The notes: generated from the sequence alone by a model not told the origin. A DNA stretch of 64,000 nt from Kingdonia uniflora (GCA_014058105.1 JACGCM010001245.1:248001-312000); one strand, 5' to 3'; shown: positions 20,863-32,749, numbered from the stretch's first letter. Translations and numbers: made by a program.

Positions 20863-21932
20863 GTAAGCTCAAACTTTGATAACTTGAAATAAATAAGTAA
20901 TTTGTTTGCAGTGTTCTGTTTTTGTTGTATGCTGAATGTAGAATAATGTAAATTGAATCTGCGAACTAAAAAATAGGATCACTGTATTTGTTAAACTGCT
21001 CATGTGGCAAATATTTTAAATTACAGCTGCCTTATTCTAACAGCTGTGCAAATAATTTTGAATTTTAAATATTTTGTTATTTATAGGAATGACGTATATT
21101 GTGGTACGATCTTGGTTGAGTATAAAAGTAAGGTAAAGGATCATTTAGACTGTCTTGGGAAGGAGGGAAGGAATTGTTTAATGGCTGAAGGTAGAGACAG
21201 ACGTGATAACAGTAAACGTTATCACAGAAGTCATGATAATGTTGTGAGATGAAAAGACATGCCTGTAGGAGCAGTAGGGGTAAATGACATGTGTCTGAAA
21301 GAGCCATCATTTCATAAATCGAGGGAGAGTATAAGAAACCCATCTCTCTCTCCCTCATAAATTATCTACAGTTATAAAAAGAAAAAATGGTGGTATAACC
21401 AGTATTTTTAAATAGAGGAAATGTTTGAGTTCTAAGTATAATCTCGTAGAGAAATGTTTATTTGGTAATAGAACTGTGTTGGAAAAAAAATGTAATCAAT
21501 CATTCTCTGTGAAAGCTATTGGCAAAGTAGAAGATTGTGGATCTTCTAGTATAGGTTAGTAAATTATGTTCCTTTATTTTAATTGTATTGTATGGTACTC
21601 TATGTATGCGTTTGTTTGATCATCGTCTTTGTATATGAATGATTGGGGATGTAGGGGGCTAAGAAATAATTGTTCGCCTGTATTTAGTTACTGTTTACAA
21701 AAGCTTTGGGTATGGTAACAAAAATCTAGAGAGAGAAAATTGTTTTTGGAGAAGAAGAGGGAAAGTTGAAAATAATTTTTTGGAAAGTTTTGAAAATAAA
21801 TGCCTTGACCGGGTAAAAAGTATAAGTGGGGTTTGTTTTTGCTGTATGTACGGTATAGCATGTAATTGTGTAAGTGTTGAATCATAGCGGTAGAGAAAAT
21901 GATAAAAGATTGTGTGTACCTGTAGGTCTAGT
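20863..21932 (+). other. Non-coding (intron/promoter-like) sequence inside the Tat-B antisense region
   Basis: A donor-like GTAAGC opens this A/T-rich stretch. An acceptor-like TGTAG (21925) stands just before the next coding block. A TATA-like GTATAAGAAACCC lies near 21330, so it could instead contain a promoter. No gene was recognised in it. A frame near 21088-21252 has no known similarity. Confidence 0.35.
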
Positions 21933-22770
21933 ATGCGTTCAAAAAATGTAAAGCCTATGAGTAAATTTGTAGTATCGTCCAGTTCAGAGGAAGCATCATC
22001 GCCAGGTAGGGAAGACTATTGTAGTGGTATAGAGGAGATTCTAGATAAGATAGAAGTCACTGTGGGTGTAGAGGCTGGAGGACCCAGTTAAGTAAGTAAT
22101 ATTGTAGAGGAAGATGATATAGAGGCAAAAAATAAGTCATTTTACATATATCCTGAGGGAGTAGATGTAGGAAAAGAATATCTAAAATTAAAAAGAAGTT
22201 AAAAGGGGAGTGGGGAAATTATGTGATGGAGCAAGGCCTATGGTTTAGGAACTTGGTACCAGGGAAAGGGGAAGAGGGGGTACATTATTAAGTGCCCAGT
22301 CTAAATTTGTGGAAGAGGGAAAGAGGAATTAGTGAAGACATAAAAATTATATACTATAATGGGACATGAATGGCAGGCCCGAATGATGGTTTTTGTGCTA
22401 TCTGAATCAGGTCAAATATGGCCTTAGGATTCCTTTAACCTTTTTTCAAAAAGGATTTATGAATGTATTACAGTATTGCCCTGCCCAATTGAATGGGAAT
22501 GCTTTTGAGATGATGAGGCGGTGCGAGGCATTAAATGAGAAGTGGAGAAAGTGCGGGACTACCAAGAAGTTCGAAGTAGCTGATGTACTGAAATTTTATA
22601 GAATGAAGTATGTCAAAACCCATAATAGCGGTTACCTATTTAGTGGCTCTTTTAGGCCTTAACTTTGAATCTGCTAGTAGACCATGGAACAACCATCTTG
22701 CATGGGTAGGGACAATTGTATGCAGGTTCCAGATGAACCAGCGCTCATCCTGAACTATAAATATTATAAT
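21933..22770 (+). pseudogene. Tat-B antisense gene: Transposase_28-like ('putative gypsy-type transposon') segment
   Basis: The block starts MRSKNVKPMSKFVVSSSSEE, a Ser/Glu-rich N-terminus. It runs with stops to a conserved core in frame at 22405-22662: YGLRIPLTFFQKGFMNVL, PAQLNGNAFEMM, FEVADVLKFYRMKYV and the aromatic end of a GYLFSGSFRP-type phrase, followed by SRPWNNHLAWVG. This order (LGLRxPL...F, PxQLxPNAW, FxxFF, GWYYFSxR, SxKxWKxxFFFV) is that of the plant family Pfam calls Transposase_28, found in and near gypsy elements. Function is unproven in the family. A donor-like GTAAGT sits at 22771. In-frame stops at several places show decay. Confidence 0.55.
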
Positions 22771-22881
22771 CCGAGTAAGTAACATCTGCCAACTTGACCA
22801 ACCATCAGTTTATCTTTGAGCTGTTAACCATGTCCTTGATTTTGTTTGTAAGGTCCTAATCCTAAAATCTTTCTTGAGCAG

Positions 22882-23895
22882 GTCAAGTTGAAGGAAGTAC
22901 TTGGTGAGTTAAATATTTATAGGGATAAAGGGGTAGACTCCAGAGTTCCCTAAGTACAATGAGCCCACGAGAATCGAGCTATGGCTGAGAAGAAGTAGAC
23001 CATTCTTCCTCTAGGGGACTTGACTGGTATCCCTCCACCTCCGCCAGGGAGTACGAGTGTGGCGTAGAAGTTTTGGAGGCTGAAAAAGATAGTACTAGAA
23101 GCTCATCATTCTACTATGAGGGCGGCCCAAGGGGAAGAGGGTGATAAGCTGGCTGTCGCAGGTGTGGCAGAGGAGCAAACGGTGAATGAGGTCGCTCCTT
23201 TAGAAACAGACAAGAGATCGCTGAAAAGGAAATAACATGAGCTCAAAGGCAGTGATCATACTAATATTAAGGCTGTAGCTAAGCTGAGAGAAATGGAGCA
23301 AAGGTTTTTTAAGATGGTGGGGACCGAGCCAAAGCAGCTCAAAGGGATGTTTCAAGAGAAAACAACGGGTATAAGTACTGATATTCTCTATTTTCTTTAT
23401 TATGATTGATATATGTATTACTGATCGTGTGTCTTGCATTGGTAGTTCTCGATGCTAGTAAAAAGAGCTACAAGTTTTATTAAGAAGAGGAGTCAGGAGT
23501 TCGGAGAGCTTACTCACTGGTTCGATGCTCAATCAATTCGAATGAAGGAGCTCGAGGAGGAGCTCAAGAAAGAGAAAGAGAGCAAAGTCAAAGAGTTGAA
23601 GGCTGCTAAAGAGCAGTATGTAGAATTGTCTAAGCACGAGGAAACTCTATCAAAAGTGTTTGGAGAGATAAGGGCTGGGAGAAACCATATGATCCAATCT
23701 TATCGTCATTTTGGGTTGACTGATGCTAATATCTATCCGGGCCTAGCTGGAAGAAGCCATGAGATAGTCTTTGCTTAAGACATAGAAGGCGAACTAGTGG
23801 AAGATGTTATTACTCCAGTCCAAATTGAGCAAGTTCCAGCTGTTGGTACAGAAGTTGATCCTCCATCTGAGGTAGAGACTGGCAATAATATTTAA
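22882..23895 (+). pseudogene. Tat-B antisense gene: Pro/basic linker, intron and coiled coil with acidic end
   Basis: An acceptor-like CTTGAGCAG precedes VKLKEVLGELNIYRDKG. A Pro-rich piece (GIPPPPPGSTS) and a basic segment TDKRSLKRK follow. A donor-like GTATAAG near 23368 and the acceptor GGTAG ending at 23445 bound a short intron. The next exon is strongly coiled coil (MKELEEELKKEKESKVKELK) and ends HFGLTDANIYPGLAG...EVETGNNI before a stop at 23895. The intron lies at the same place as the one in Tat-A (ending at 550), between the basic segment and the coiled coil. Stops at 22957, 23000 and 23235 show decay. Confidence 0.5.
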
Positions 23896-24052
23896 TCATT
23901 TTGTGGTATCTTATTTCGAACTATTATGTTCTGTCTTGACTGTGAAGAGATTGTGTTCTGTGTGTTCTGAAACTATTAAGTTTGATTGGCATCTCTTTAT
24001 TGTGCTCTGCTTGAATGTTTGTTTGATAACAAAAAAATTATAATCTGTGTAG

Positions 24053-26690
24053 GAGATAGAGCAGTTGAGAAAAATTGTTTCCACCCTGAAGAGATCGTTG
24101 AGTAGAGCGAGGTATTCCGTCACTCATATTTAACAGGTACTAAATAAAATTGAGTACTAGAGAAGGCAGTTTAAGTCTAATTCGGAGAAAAAAATTAGGG
24201 AATTATATGATCTACAGTATAGATATGCCAAAATAAAAATATAGAGGGATAAATTTTTAAGAAAAGAAGAGGAGAGGGGGGGTATTAGTACAAAAACCAA
24301 AAGACTTGACTTGTTTTATTGACCCGAGTGATAAAGCTAGGTGTCATAAGCTTTTGGTAACTCTGACACTGTATTTTGAGGCCAAAGTAGATAGTGAGCA
24401 AGGTTTAAAAGAAGCTTATGTAGATCTCTTGAAGGAAAAGGGTGTAGTACCTGACCCAGCTCGAGTTATGTTTTTAGCTTAAGAAGCACATAATTGTCCT
24501 AGTGTAGAGGCAAAAAAATACTCAGCTCGAGCTGGTATGTCTGTTAAATAGAGTGAAGTAGGTCCCTTACCTGAGGATTTTGTTTTTCAAAATAAGGAAA
24601 AAGCAAATAGAGGTGCAAAGGAAATTAGAGGGTGAGTTAAAGGAGTTACAAAATGTGCTGATGCAAAGTATCGAGAAAAATACATCCGTGGCAAATCAAT
24701 TGACAAAAGAAACAACTGTTACAAAGAAGGTAGAAGGGGATTTGAAATGGTTGGGTAAATTGCATAAGGATTCACGTAAGCGTCTGTATAAAGTGCATAT
24801 ACAATTGAGGGAGCATTTGTATAAAGTGCATATATAATTGAGCGAGCAAAGGTCACAGCCCAAATGAATCATGAACGTCGTATAGAGAGTTTGATTAAGT
24901 TTTATAGAGCAGAGTTGACAAAGATAGATAACGAATTTAGGAAGTATTTAATGAATTGCGGGAAAGACTTTGATGTACAGAACGAAAAAGCTGAAAATAT
25001 GTGGTTTACAAAGGATGAGGAGAAAAAAGGTGTTGAAGAACCAGCTCCTAGACCAATACCAAATTTGTCACAGGATGACGAGGAGGAGGTCGAGAGCTTG
25101 ATATCTCGGTCACGGAAAAAGCAACCCCAGTAGGAGGTGGTGACCATTATTGTACCTTTGGATGTGCAGGTAGATAGGTCAAGGAGATCAGGAGATAGGG
25201 GATGTTCTCTCGAAGTTTGAGGGAACGAAAGTAAAGAATTTATGTTGCTTAACAACATGGATATGCATTAGATGCATGTATACTATGTTGATTATAAATA
25301 AAATCTATTCTCTGTCATGATAAAATGGATATAAGTAGAGATGTGGATTGATAGTACTTAAGTATTATATTGCTGAGTAAAATTGTTAATTATGGTATAT
25401 GAATTGTTTTGATATACAAACTGGTATGTTTGTGAAAGTTAACTGTTGACACAGGTTAAACTGGTAGTGGTTCAAAGCCAGTGTGAAGCATTACGTGTGT
25501 TGAACGAAAAATTGAATGTTGATTTGAACTTCTACCGTGAAGCACAAAAAAATGTTGTTGATTCAAATGTAAAAATGGAGGTGAGGATGATTGAAGAGCA
25601 AGGTATGGTGGGTCATTTGACCAAACAATTGGAAAGTAAGGAAGCTTAACTAGCCATTATGCAAAAAAATAAAGGAATTAAAGGGGGTTGTAAAGAAAAA
25701 AATGTTGGACATTGAAAAAGTTCAACGTCATACAAGTAATATCTCAGAACGAGTAACCCAGCAGGAGGCAGAACTAATACTTGTGCGAATTAAAATGACA
25801 GAGTTGTTGGCAATGTTGAAGAAAGAAGAAGACAGTGGCAAATGCTTGCAAGTTCGGATAAATACGCTTGCAGCAGAAGCAATTAACATGCGAGCTGTTG
25901 TGAGGGAGGCAGATGGGCGTGCTCATAAGTTTAAAGGAATGTGCTATGTTGCTAATATTAGGGTAAAAGAGTTAGAGGAAGCCAACAAAGAACAAAATAA
26001 ATTAGTAAAAAAATATTGGCTTAAGATAGGGACTTTAGAGGATGTAGTTCAAGTATTAGAGTTAAATGTTTTGGAGTACCAAATGGAAATTGGGGAACTG
26101 ATTAGCTCAAAGAACAAATAGGAGGTAGATCTTGAGATGGCTTAGCGAAGTTTGAATACAGAGGTTATTGAGAGAGATTACGATCAGTTCGTTATGGAGG
26201 AATCAATAGTTGTGTTGTGACAAATGGACGAATTTATGACGGTAATGGAAGCACATAATAAAGCTTCTGTGGATGAAAATGGGTAATGGAAGATCGCTGC
26301 AAAAATTTGGAAGTGATGCTAAAGGAGGCTAAGGGAAAAATTGTGGAGCTCCTCATCCCAGACAAGGTTAAGCGTGAGGTAAGTGACATGCATGATAGAG
26401 AAATGACGGCAATGCTTTCCTTTTTTGTGCCCGAGTTCAAGAGACTGGAAAAAGAAAGAGACACGGTTTATGATAGCATGATCACAAATGGTGTGCATTG
26501 TGACATGCAGCTAGTGCGGACTGAATATTTGGAGCGTGTTATGTCAAAAATTGGTGCTCTTACTAAGATCAAGCTTAATGATGGAAGACAAATTGTTACT
26601 GCGATGGTACCAAAATTGATGCATCTACGACTTTTGGGGCATGGGGAAAGTTTGCATAGCGATATGTTGTCTAAGAGTTCGAGTGATTGA
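24053..26690 (+). pseudogene. Tat-B antisense coiled-coil gene, C-terminal part
   Basis: Coiled-coil frames follow an acceptor-like GTGTAG (24052): EIEQLRKIVSTLKRSLSRARY, then 24580-24837, 24864-25133 (ending in an acidic DDEEEVES block), a probable intron to about 25455, and 25456-26121 (QQEAELILVRIKMTELLAML, KELEEANKEQNKL). The end at 26286-26690 contains VPEFKRLEKERDT, a Cys, and NDGRQIVTAMVP, matching the C-terminus of the Tat-A antisense gene at 2070-2248. Stops and frame changes are frequent. A heptad pattern and high Glu/Lys content are visible, but no enzymatic motif. Confidence 0.5.
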
Positions 26691-26780
26691 GGAGGCGTAA
26701 TTATTAATGTAAAAAGAAATTATTCATACTATACCCACTAAAATATAGTAGATAGAGTGTAAAGGTTATGCTCAGCAAAA
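26691..26780. other. Junction between Tat-B antisense gene end and Tat-D gag
   Basis: Within 90 bases the sequence changes from the 3' end of a plus-strand antisense gene to an N-terminally truncated plus-strand gag. No LTR, primer site or target duplication was seen, so this is a rearrangement breakpoint, not a normal element border. Confidence 0.5.
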
Positions 26781-27920
26781 TTGACTGATAGTAAAATTAG
26801 TGTCCCGTACGTATTTGTACTGACCTTTCTGGACAATTTCCATATGCCTAAATTTATTCAGTATGTAGGCCTGACAGACCCACTTACACATGTTTGTCAC
26901 TTCAAAGCCGCAGTCGGGTTATATTCCAAACACGACCACATGTTATGTAGACTCTTCAACATGAGCCTGAAGGAAGAACTGTTCCGTTAGTTTCATACTA
27001 TTCAAGAGGCCTCCTTCACCATGTTCAGCCAGTTGTAGCATCTTTTTGAATCCAATTACGTTCATGCCAGAGAGTGAAAGATCAATGTCGATTCCTTAAT
27101 TTACTTTGAGCAAGGTACGAAAGAGACCCTGGTAAACTTTTATAAACGCTTCCTACAGGAAATAAGGAAAATAGGGAACTCAAACCCTAAAATCGTCGTT
27201 CCAGCATTTACCTCCACCCTGCACATTAACTCAAAATTTTAAGAAAAACGTAGTCTACACAAGCCGCGTACAGTCACTGAGATGATTGATGTGATTAATA
27301 ACTACATCGAATTAGAGGGATCAAAGAATGATAAGATGAAAAGCACGTTTGTAATCCACTCTCGAGAAACATCTTCAAACCCATCTCAGCGAACAGTCAC
27401 TATCGAAGCGCCCAAACAATGCGATAGAAACACCGACAATAATAGAAGAAGGGATGGCAAACCAGACAGACCTGTCCCAGTTATGCTACCAATGACAACA
27501 TCTCTCTCCGTTATCTTGCCGATGATAAAGGGAGATGAGTGTTATCGCACACCACAGACAATTCATGATCTTCCCAACAGACCACTATGTCAGTATCACA
27601 ATGTGCATAGCCATGAGATTGACACTTGTTACTCCCTTATACAAATCTTCCATCGTATCCTATTAGCTGGAATACTCTACAATTATGTCACCGACATCCA
27701 AAAGTTCCTAGAGAATGAAGCAAAAAAATAAAGAAGTGGATCAAAATCAAGCCCAAGGGAAAGCTCGCCACCTTTATATGATTGAGAATGAAAAAGTGAA
27801 GAAAAGAAAACAAGAAGATCGGATTACGACTTACCGTAAAATGACCTCCTCGGACAAATCAGCAAAACTGCACAAGCAAATTGAAACGTCCTTACCAAAT
27901 CACTTTCAAAGACTATGACC
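26781..27920 (+). pseudogene. Tat-D gag, 5'-truncated
   Basis: It opens within the capsid-like region: FLDNFHMPKFIQYVGLTDPLTHV, HDHMLCRLFNMSL, FESNYVHARE and KRFLQEIRKIGNSNPK. A stretch PRTVTEMIDVINNYIELE corresponds to the KP(I/T)TLEDMI...YVDL phrase of Tat-A and Tat-F. A basic tail (27282-27731) contains CQYHNVHSHEIDTCY, a Cys/His phrase shared as YCxYHxxxxH with Tat-A. It continues in another frame to about 27900. Stops at 26988 and 27240 break it. The first part of gag, usually about 150 codons, is absent. Confidence 0.75.
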
Positions 27921-28470
27921 CAAGCCACGTCAAATACCCTCATGATGACCCTCTTGTCATTATGCTCAAAGTCGGACATGACTATTTACATATACTTCTC
28001 ATCGATACTGGAAGTACCACAGATGTACTGTTCAGAAGAGCAATTGAAGTCCTAGGCCTTACAGATTCAGTAAAAGCTTCGACAACAACAATCACGGGAT
28101 TCAATGGTTTAAAGGAATCAGCCACATGAGAGATCACTCTACCAGTTCAAGCAGGTTTAAAAATTACATTCGTAAAATTCCTCGTCATCAATACAGAGTC
28201 CAAATATTTGAGGATTTTGGGGCGAAGTTGGTTACATTCAATCAAAGAAGTGCCTTTTACTTATCATTTAGCATTGCTTTTTCCAACATAACACAGAATT
28301 TACGAAATAAAGGGCAGCCAAGCAGTTGCATGAATGTGCAAAAATACCACAACCAAACTTCTCAAAGCATATTAACTACAGCAAGAGGAATCAACAACAT
28401 TTGAACACCATGACACCGAGATAGTCAAATCTGCTGAACTCGATGGCCTAGAGCACACAACCTTCATCGG
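27881..28470 (+). pseudogene. Tat-D aspartic protease
   Basis: YDPSHVKYPHDDPLVIMLKVG leads to the active site LLIDTGSTTDVLF and on to a flap-like TTITGFNGLKE. The DTG is intact. The frame breaks at 28129 and the rest (LPVQAGLKITFVKFLVI-type) is out of frame. It joins RT through an acidic linker ending near 28480. Confidence 0.75.
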
Positions 28471-28499
28471 CTTCAAATTATCAACCGACGAAAAAGGCC

Positions 28500-29504
28500 A
28501 TGAAACAACTACTTAAGAAGAATGTTGACATTTTTGCCTGGACTTTCCAAAAAATGCCTGGCATCGATCCTTCAATCGCTTGTCATCAACTCAACCACCT
28601 TTCAGGCAGTAAAGCTATCATTCAAAAAGGAAGAAATCTAGCCCCCCGACTCCGCGATGCAGTAAACGAAGAAATTGATAAACTCTTTCAGATAGGATTT
28701 ATTCGGGAAGCTAAATATCCAAAGTGGGCTTCTAATATCGTAGCGGCACCAAAGAAAAATGGCAAAATCAGGGTTTGTGTTGACTTCACAGAACCCAACA
28801 AGTTCACACCTAAAAATAGTTCTTTGCTATCACTAATTTCACAACTTCTCGACTCAGTCGCAGGACACGAACTTCTTTCTATGATGGATGCAGCCTCTGG
28901 TTATATCTAGGTACCACTAGCCAAAGAAGATCAGGAAAAAACAACCTTCATCACCGACAGAGGTCTCTACTATTACACGGTAATGCCTTTCGGTTTAAAA
29001 AATACATGCGCTACTTACCAACGACTTGTGACTAAAATGTTCAAAGATCATCTCGGTACAATTATGGCAGTATACATTGATGATATGATCTGTAAAAGCT
29101 TGAAACAAGAAGATCACTCCAGCAACCTCCAAACCATTTTTGATATCCTTTGTAAGTACCAGATGAAACTCAACCCAGAGAAATGTCAATTCGGAGTTGC
29201 ATCTGGCAAATTCCTGGGACATCTGTTCAACAAAAGAGGGATAGAAATCGATCCCATACAAATCAAAGCACTCATGACAATGCCATCCCCTCGAAGAAAA
29301 AAAGATGTCCAAAAATTTACAGGTAAAATCACTATTCTGCACAGATTCATCTCAAAGTCATCTGATCGATGTAAACTCCTTTACCTCCTTCTTCGTGGCA
29401 ACCTCACTCCTCTTTCGAACAAACAGCAAAAAAAAGTTATTTGGACTTTTGACGTGAGATGGCTTTCTAAGATCTTAAACGATACTTGGGGAGTCCACCT
29501 ATAA
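28500..29504 (+). pseudogene. Tat-D reverse transcriptase (single in-frame stop)
   Basis: One frame of 335 codons is broken only by a TAG at 28908, in the phrase ASGYI-stop-VPL, where relatives have SGYNQIPL. Motifs in order: FIREAKYPKWASNIVAAPKKNGK, CVDFTEPNKF, LLSMMDAASGY (first catalytic Asp), MPFGLKNTCATYQRL, YIDDMICKS (catalytic pair near 29073) and a thumb with NPEKCQFGVASGKFLGHL. The connection domain (SSDRCKLLYLLL) follows. This is the best-preserved RT in the window. It lies between protease and RNase H as expected. Confidence 0.85.
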
Positions 29505-30470
29505 TGAGTACTCCAATTGATGGCGAATCTCTTACAATGTACTTATCTAAAACTGAAGATTCAATCAGTTCGGTCTTTATTCGAGAAGACGACAGAGTGG
29601 AAAACCAATATATTTTATCAGCAAGAAACTTATGCCTGCTGAAAAAAGGTACACAACATCAGAAAAATAGCTACTCGCTCTGGTCTACAGTTCTTAAAAA
29701 CTGTATCCCTACTTTCAAGCTCATCCCATTAAAGTCATCACCAAATACCCCCTCAAACTAGTACTCTCCAAAAAAGAAAAATCTCGAAGAATCCAGCAAT
29801 GGTCTATTTTCCTTGGAGAATACGACATTTCCTTCGAACCCTAAATATCATTCAAGGGACAAGCAGTAGCCGACTTTTTGGCAGACTTTCCCATCGAAGA
29901 CCCCGATTGGGAAGAACTCAAAGCAATCTACACAGATGACTTAATAGAAGAACCAGATACATGGTACAAAAGCTCTGGTTAGTGACTTTTTACAGACAGA
30001 TCAGCAGGACCATAAGGATTGGGGATTGGCGTCGTCATCGTCACGCATTCAAATCATCGAATCAAAAAAGCAATTAAACTAAACTCCTATGCAACTAACA
30101 ATGAGACCGAATATGAAGGAATTTTACACGGTCTCGATCTTGTACTTACTCTCAGAGCAGAAGAATTAGCAGTCTACGTCGACACTTTGCTTGTGATAAA
30201 TTATTACAACAAAACTTTCAAAACAATGGGGAAAAATAGTTGATTATGCACCTCTGGTCGAAGAACAGATGCAGAGATTCAGGCATACAATAATTTCTTA
30301 CTTTCCCCGACAAGAAAATTGGCATGTCGATGTTATAGCCTACATCGCTGCAATGCTGGGAGACAGTGAAAAAATCTTTAGAAATCGAAATTATCGAACA
30401 TTTCAGTCTCGATATACTATCAACACTCCAGATCACCATTGTGGAAGACGACGATCCTGAAGACTGGAGA
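29505..30470 (+). pseudogene. Tat-D RNase H
   Basis: Two blocks are seen: the connection (GESLTMYLSKTEDSISSVFIREDD and KSRRIQQWSIFLGEYDI) and the RNase H fold. The latter has Asp in FTDRSAGP, Glu in NNETEYEGILHGLDL and Asp in LAVYVDTLLVINYY, so three catalytic acids are present. RHTIISYFPRQENWHVD is the expected end (normally PREENxxADxLA). Stops near 29844, 29981 and 30013 and frame changes break it. Confidence 0.75.
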
Positions 30471-30591
30471 AGACCATTTTATGCATACCTCAACTCCAAC
30501 ATCCTCCCCAGTAACAAAGTAGAAGCTAGATCACTTCTGGCCAAGTACCCTAGATTCACTATCCAAGGTCACATCTTATATTGAATTACAA

Positions 30592-31689
30592 GAGAGTGAC
30601 CACTTATCGAATGTATTTCTTATAAACAAGCTCAAATCAAAATCCGAGAACATCACGAAGGTATCTGTGGAGCACATGTTTCAGGAAGATCGTTAGCTCA
30701 ACAACCTTTTACACAAGGGTTGTATTGGCCCAAGATGAGACAGGACTGCGAAGACTTCATTCAAAAATACTACAAATGCTAAATTTATGCCCAAGACATC
30801 AAAAGCCCAGCCTTAGACTTGTATATCAGCACTATTCTATGGCCATTCAAACGATTGGGAATCGACATCATTGGACCTTTCCATCCAGCATCGTGAAACC
30901 GAATGTTCATCTTGGATGCTACTGATTACTTCACAAAATGGGTTGAAGCAGTTCCTCTCTGCCATACTGAAGAAAACGAAGTTATCAAGTTCCTTTGGGA
31001 ACAGATCATCACCAGGTTTGGTTGTCCGCATTTGATACGCTCCGATAATGGCAAACAATTCATCAGCACCAAAGTACTTGCTTTCTTCCATAAATACAAA
31101 ATCCAGCTCACAACATCTAGACCATATTATCTTCAAGGCAATGGACAAGCCGAAGCCATAAACAAAAGCATCAAATTAGGATTACGTATGTATCTCGACG
31201 ACAAGAAAGGGCGATGGGTGGATGAATTGCTCAGTATTCTCTGGGCCTACCGCAGCACCATACCTTGAGTCTCCACAGGCTGTAATCCATTCATGATGGC
31301 TTTTGGCACTAAAATAATCCTGCCATCGGACCTCGATCTACCCAGTACTTGGCGAAAAATTCTAGACGAAGAGAATGAACTCGGTTATCTTTGCAACCTC
31401 AATTGGATAGAGGAAACCAGAGACAAGACCATTACAAATTTGGGACGATACCATGATACCTTGAAAAAAGCATACAACAAGAAAGTTCGGGAATGAAAAT
31501 TTGGTATTGGAGACCTTGTCTTACGATGGATCCAAGATAATACTCGGCCTAAAAATTCTAGAAAATTGTCAGAGGCCATACATTATCAGCAACAAAATTG
31601 ATAGTATAACTTATTGGCTGATGACTGAAGACGAAATACAGCTTGAATATCTATTGAACACCGCTCAACTGAAACTATTTTACAGTTGA
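30592..31689 (+). pseudogene. Tat-D integrase
   Basis: The zinc-binding region has HHEGICGAH and CEDFIQKYYKC with normal spacing. The core has RLGIDIIGPF (Asp 1), YFTKWVEAVPL, LIRSDNGKQF (Asp 2) and NGQAEAINKSI (Glu), so the DDE triad is complete. The C-terminal part (31293-31689) includes LGRYHDTLKKAYNKKV and then decays. Stops occur at 30780 and 30896, in TIP-stop-VSTG (31266) and at 31495. Confidence 0.8.
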
Positions 31690-31746
31690 GACACTGTAAC
31701 CATTTTGATTAATTCAAATAAACATCTTTTGTTATTAATTTGATCA

Positions 31747-32205
31747 TTACTATTTGATTTGATCTCGATCTATATTTGTCAAGTATACATCAGAGAAATA
31801 ATATCTTTACTATTTGATTTGATCTCAATCTATACTTGTCAAGTATACATCCGACAAACAATATCTTTACTATTTGATTTGATCTCGATCTATACTTGTC
31901 AAGTATACATCAGACAAAAAATATTTGAACTATTTGATTTGATCTCGATCTATACTTGTCAAGTATATATCAGACAAATAATATCTTTACTATTTGATTT
32001 GATCTCGATTTATACTTGTCAAGTATACATCAGACAAACAATATCTTTATTATTTGATTTGATCTCGATCTATACTTGTCAAGTATACATCAGACAAACA
32101 ATATCCTTACTATTTGATTTGATCTCGACCTATACTTAATAAGTATGCATCAAATAAACAAAATTCTTACTATTTTGATTTGTTTTTGGTTACTACTTAA
32201 CAAGT
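31747..32205 (+). repeat. 60-bp minisatellite downstream of Tat-D integrase
   Basis: Seven close copies of a 60-bp unit and a decayed eighth occur, recognised by TATTTGATTTGATCTCGATC and TATACTTGTCAAGTATACATC. The period is exactly 60 for most units. Because 60 is a multiple of three, one frame stays open for 126 codons through it, but that is a repeat artefact. It fills the slot between pol and the antisense genes. Confidence 0.95.
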
Positions 32206-32749
32206 ATACCTAAAGCCTATTATTCAAATTTTACGTGAATAATATCCAATTACAGGATATTCTACTTCGCGCTCTTTACTTATCGAACAACCTCTAAGAG
32301 AGCTCTTGTTCTTCTCAATTCTAAATTCAGATACCCATCTAAAGATATACATCTGGTACTCATTCTCATTACTTTCCATTTAATGGCCATCTTTCACATA
32401 TCATGCAAACAAGCATTCCTCAGTTATCTGCTCGATCTATAGTCACATTCAATCAAAATTACTTTATCAAATCTGCTACTTAGCACTATTTACAAAACAA
32501 GTACACATAATTATTTTACAAATAAAAAAAATTACAGCAAAACTAAATTATTTCACCATAATACTACGATTTAAATTGTTTCGGTCCCACTGACAATTTT
32601 TACATCCTTTCACAAATAAACACAGTCTACACGAGGTTTAACATTTCAGAGGAAGATTTTTCTTCATTCAACTTTAGGGTACCTTTGGGAACCTGCACAT
32701 CTGCTACCTCACTAAGACGAGTACCGCCAGCCACCACCATCACATCATC
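32206..32749. other. Tat-D sequence between minisatellite and antisense gene
   Basis: This A/T-rich stretch has no recognisable frame. It is the 3' end of the antisense transcription unit or untranslated element sequence. Confidence 0.4.

Larger units (their letters stand above)
8378..26700 (-). mobile_element. Tat-B: Tat-like element remnant (LTR end plus antisense gene region), split by Athila-C
   Basis: On the minus strand this is the 3' end of an element related to Tat-F: LTR start (8378-8613), a C-rich stretch that is its polypurine tract (8615-8640) and internal sequence matching the region next to the Tat-F 3' LTR. Plus-strand antisense genes start at 8940 and 10470 and end at 26690. 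Tat-A cuts the LTR at 8377. Athila-C cuts the antisense gene at 10583/20616. The pol genes expected to the right of 26.7 kb are absent, because Tat-D gag begins there in the opposite orientation. About 8 kb of Tat-B remains. Confidence 0.7.

Noticed and set aside
8378..26700. Idea that the coiled-coil region is a sense ORF upstream of Tat-D gag, as in Ogre elements
   Set aside because: The region has its own LTR, polypurine tract and promoter in the opposite element orientation, matching the antisense side of Tat-F. Tat-D also has its own antisense genes downstream.
31759..32139. 126-codon open frame with repeated LISIYTCQVYIRQ units
   Set aside because: It is a by-product of the 60-bp minisatellite. 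The period is a multiple of three, so stops are avoided in one frame.
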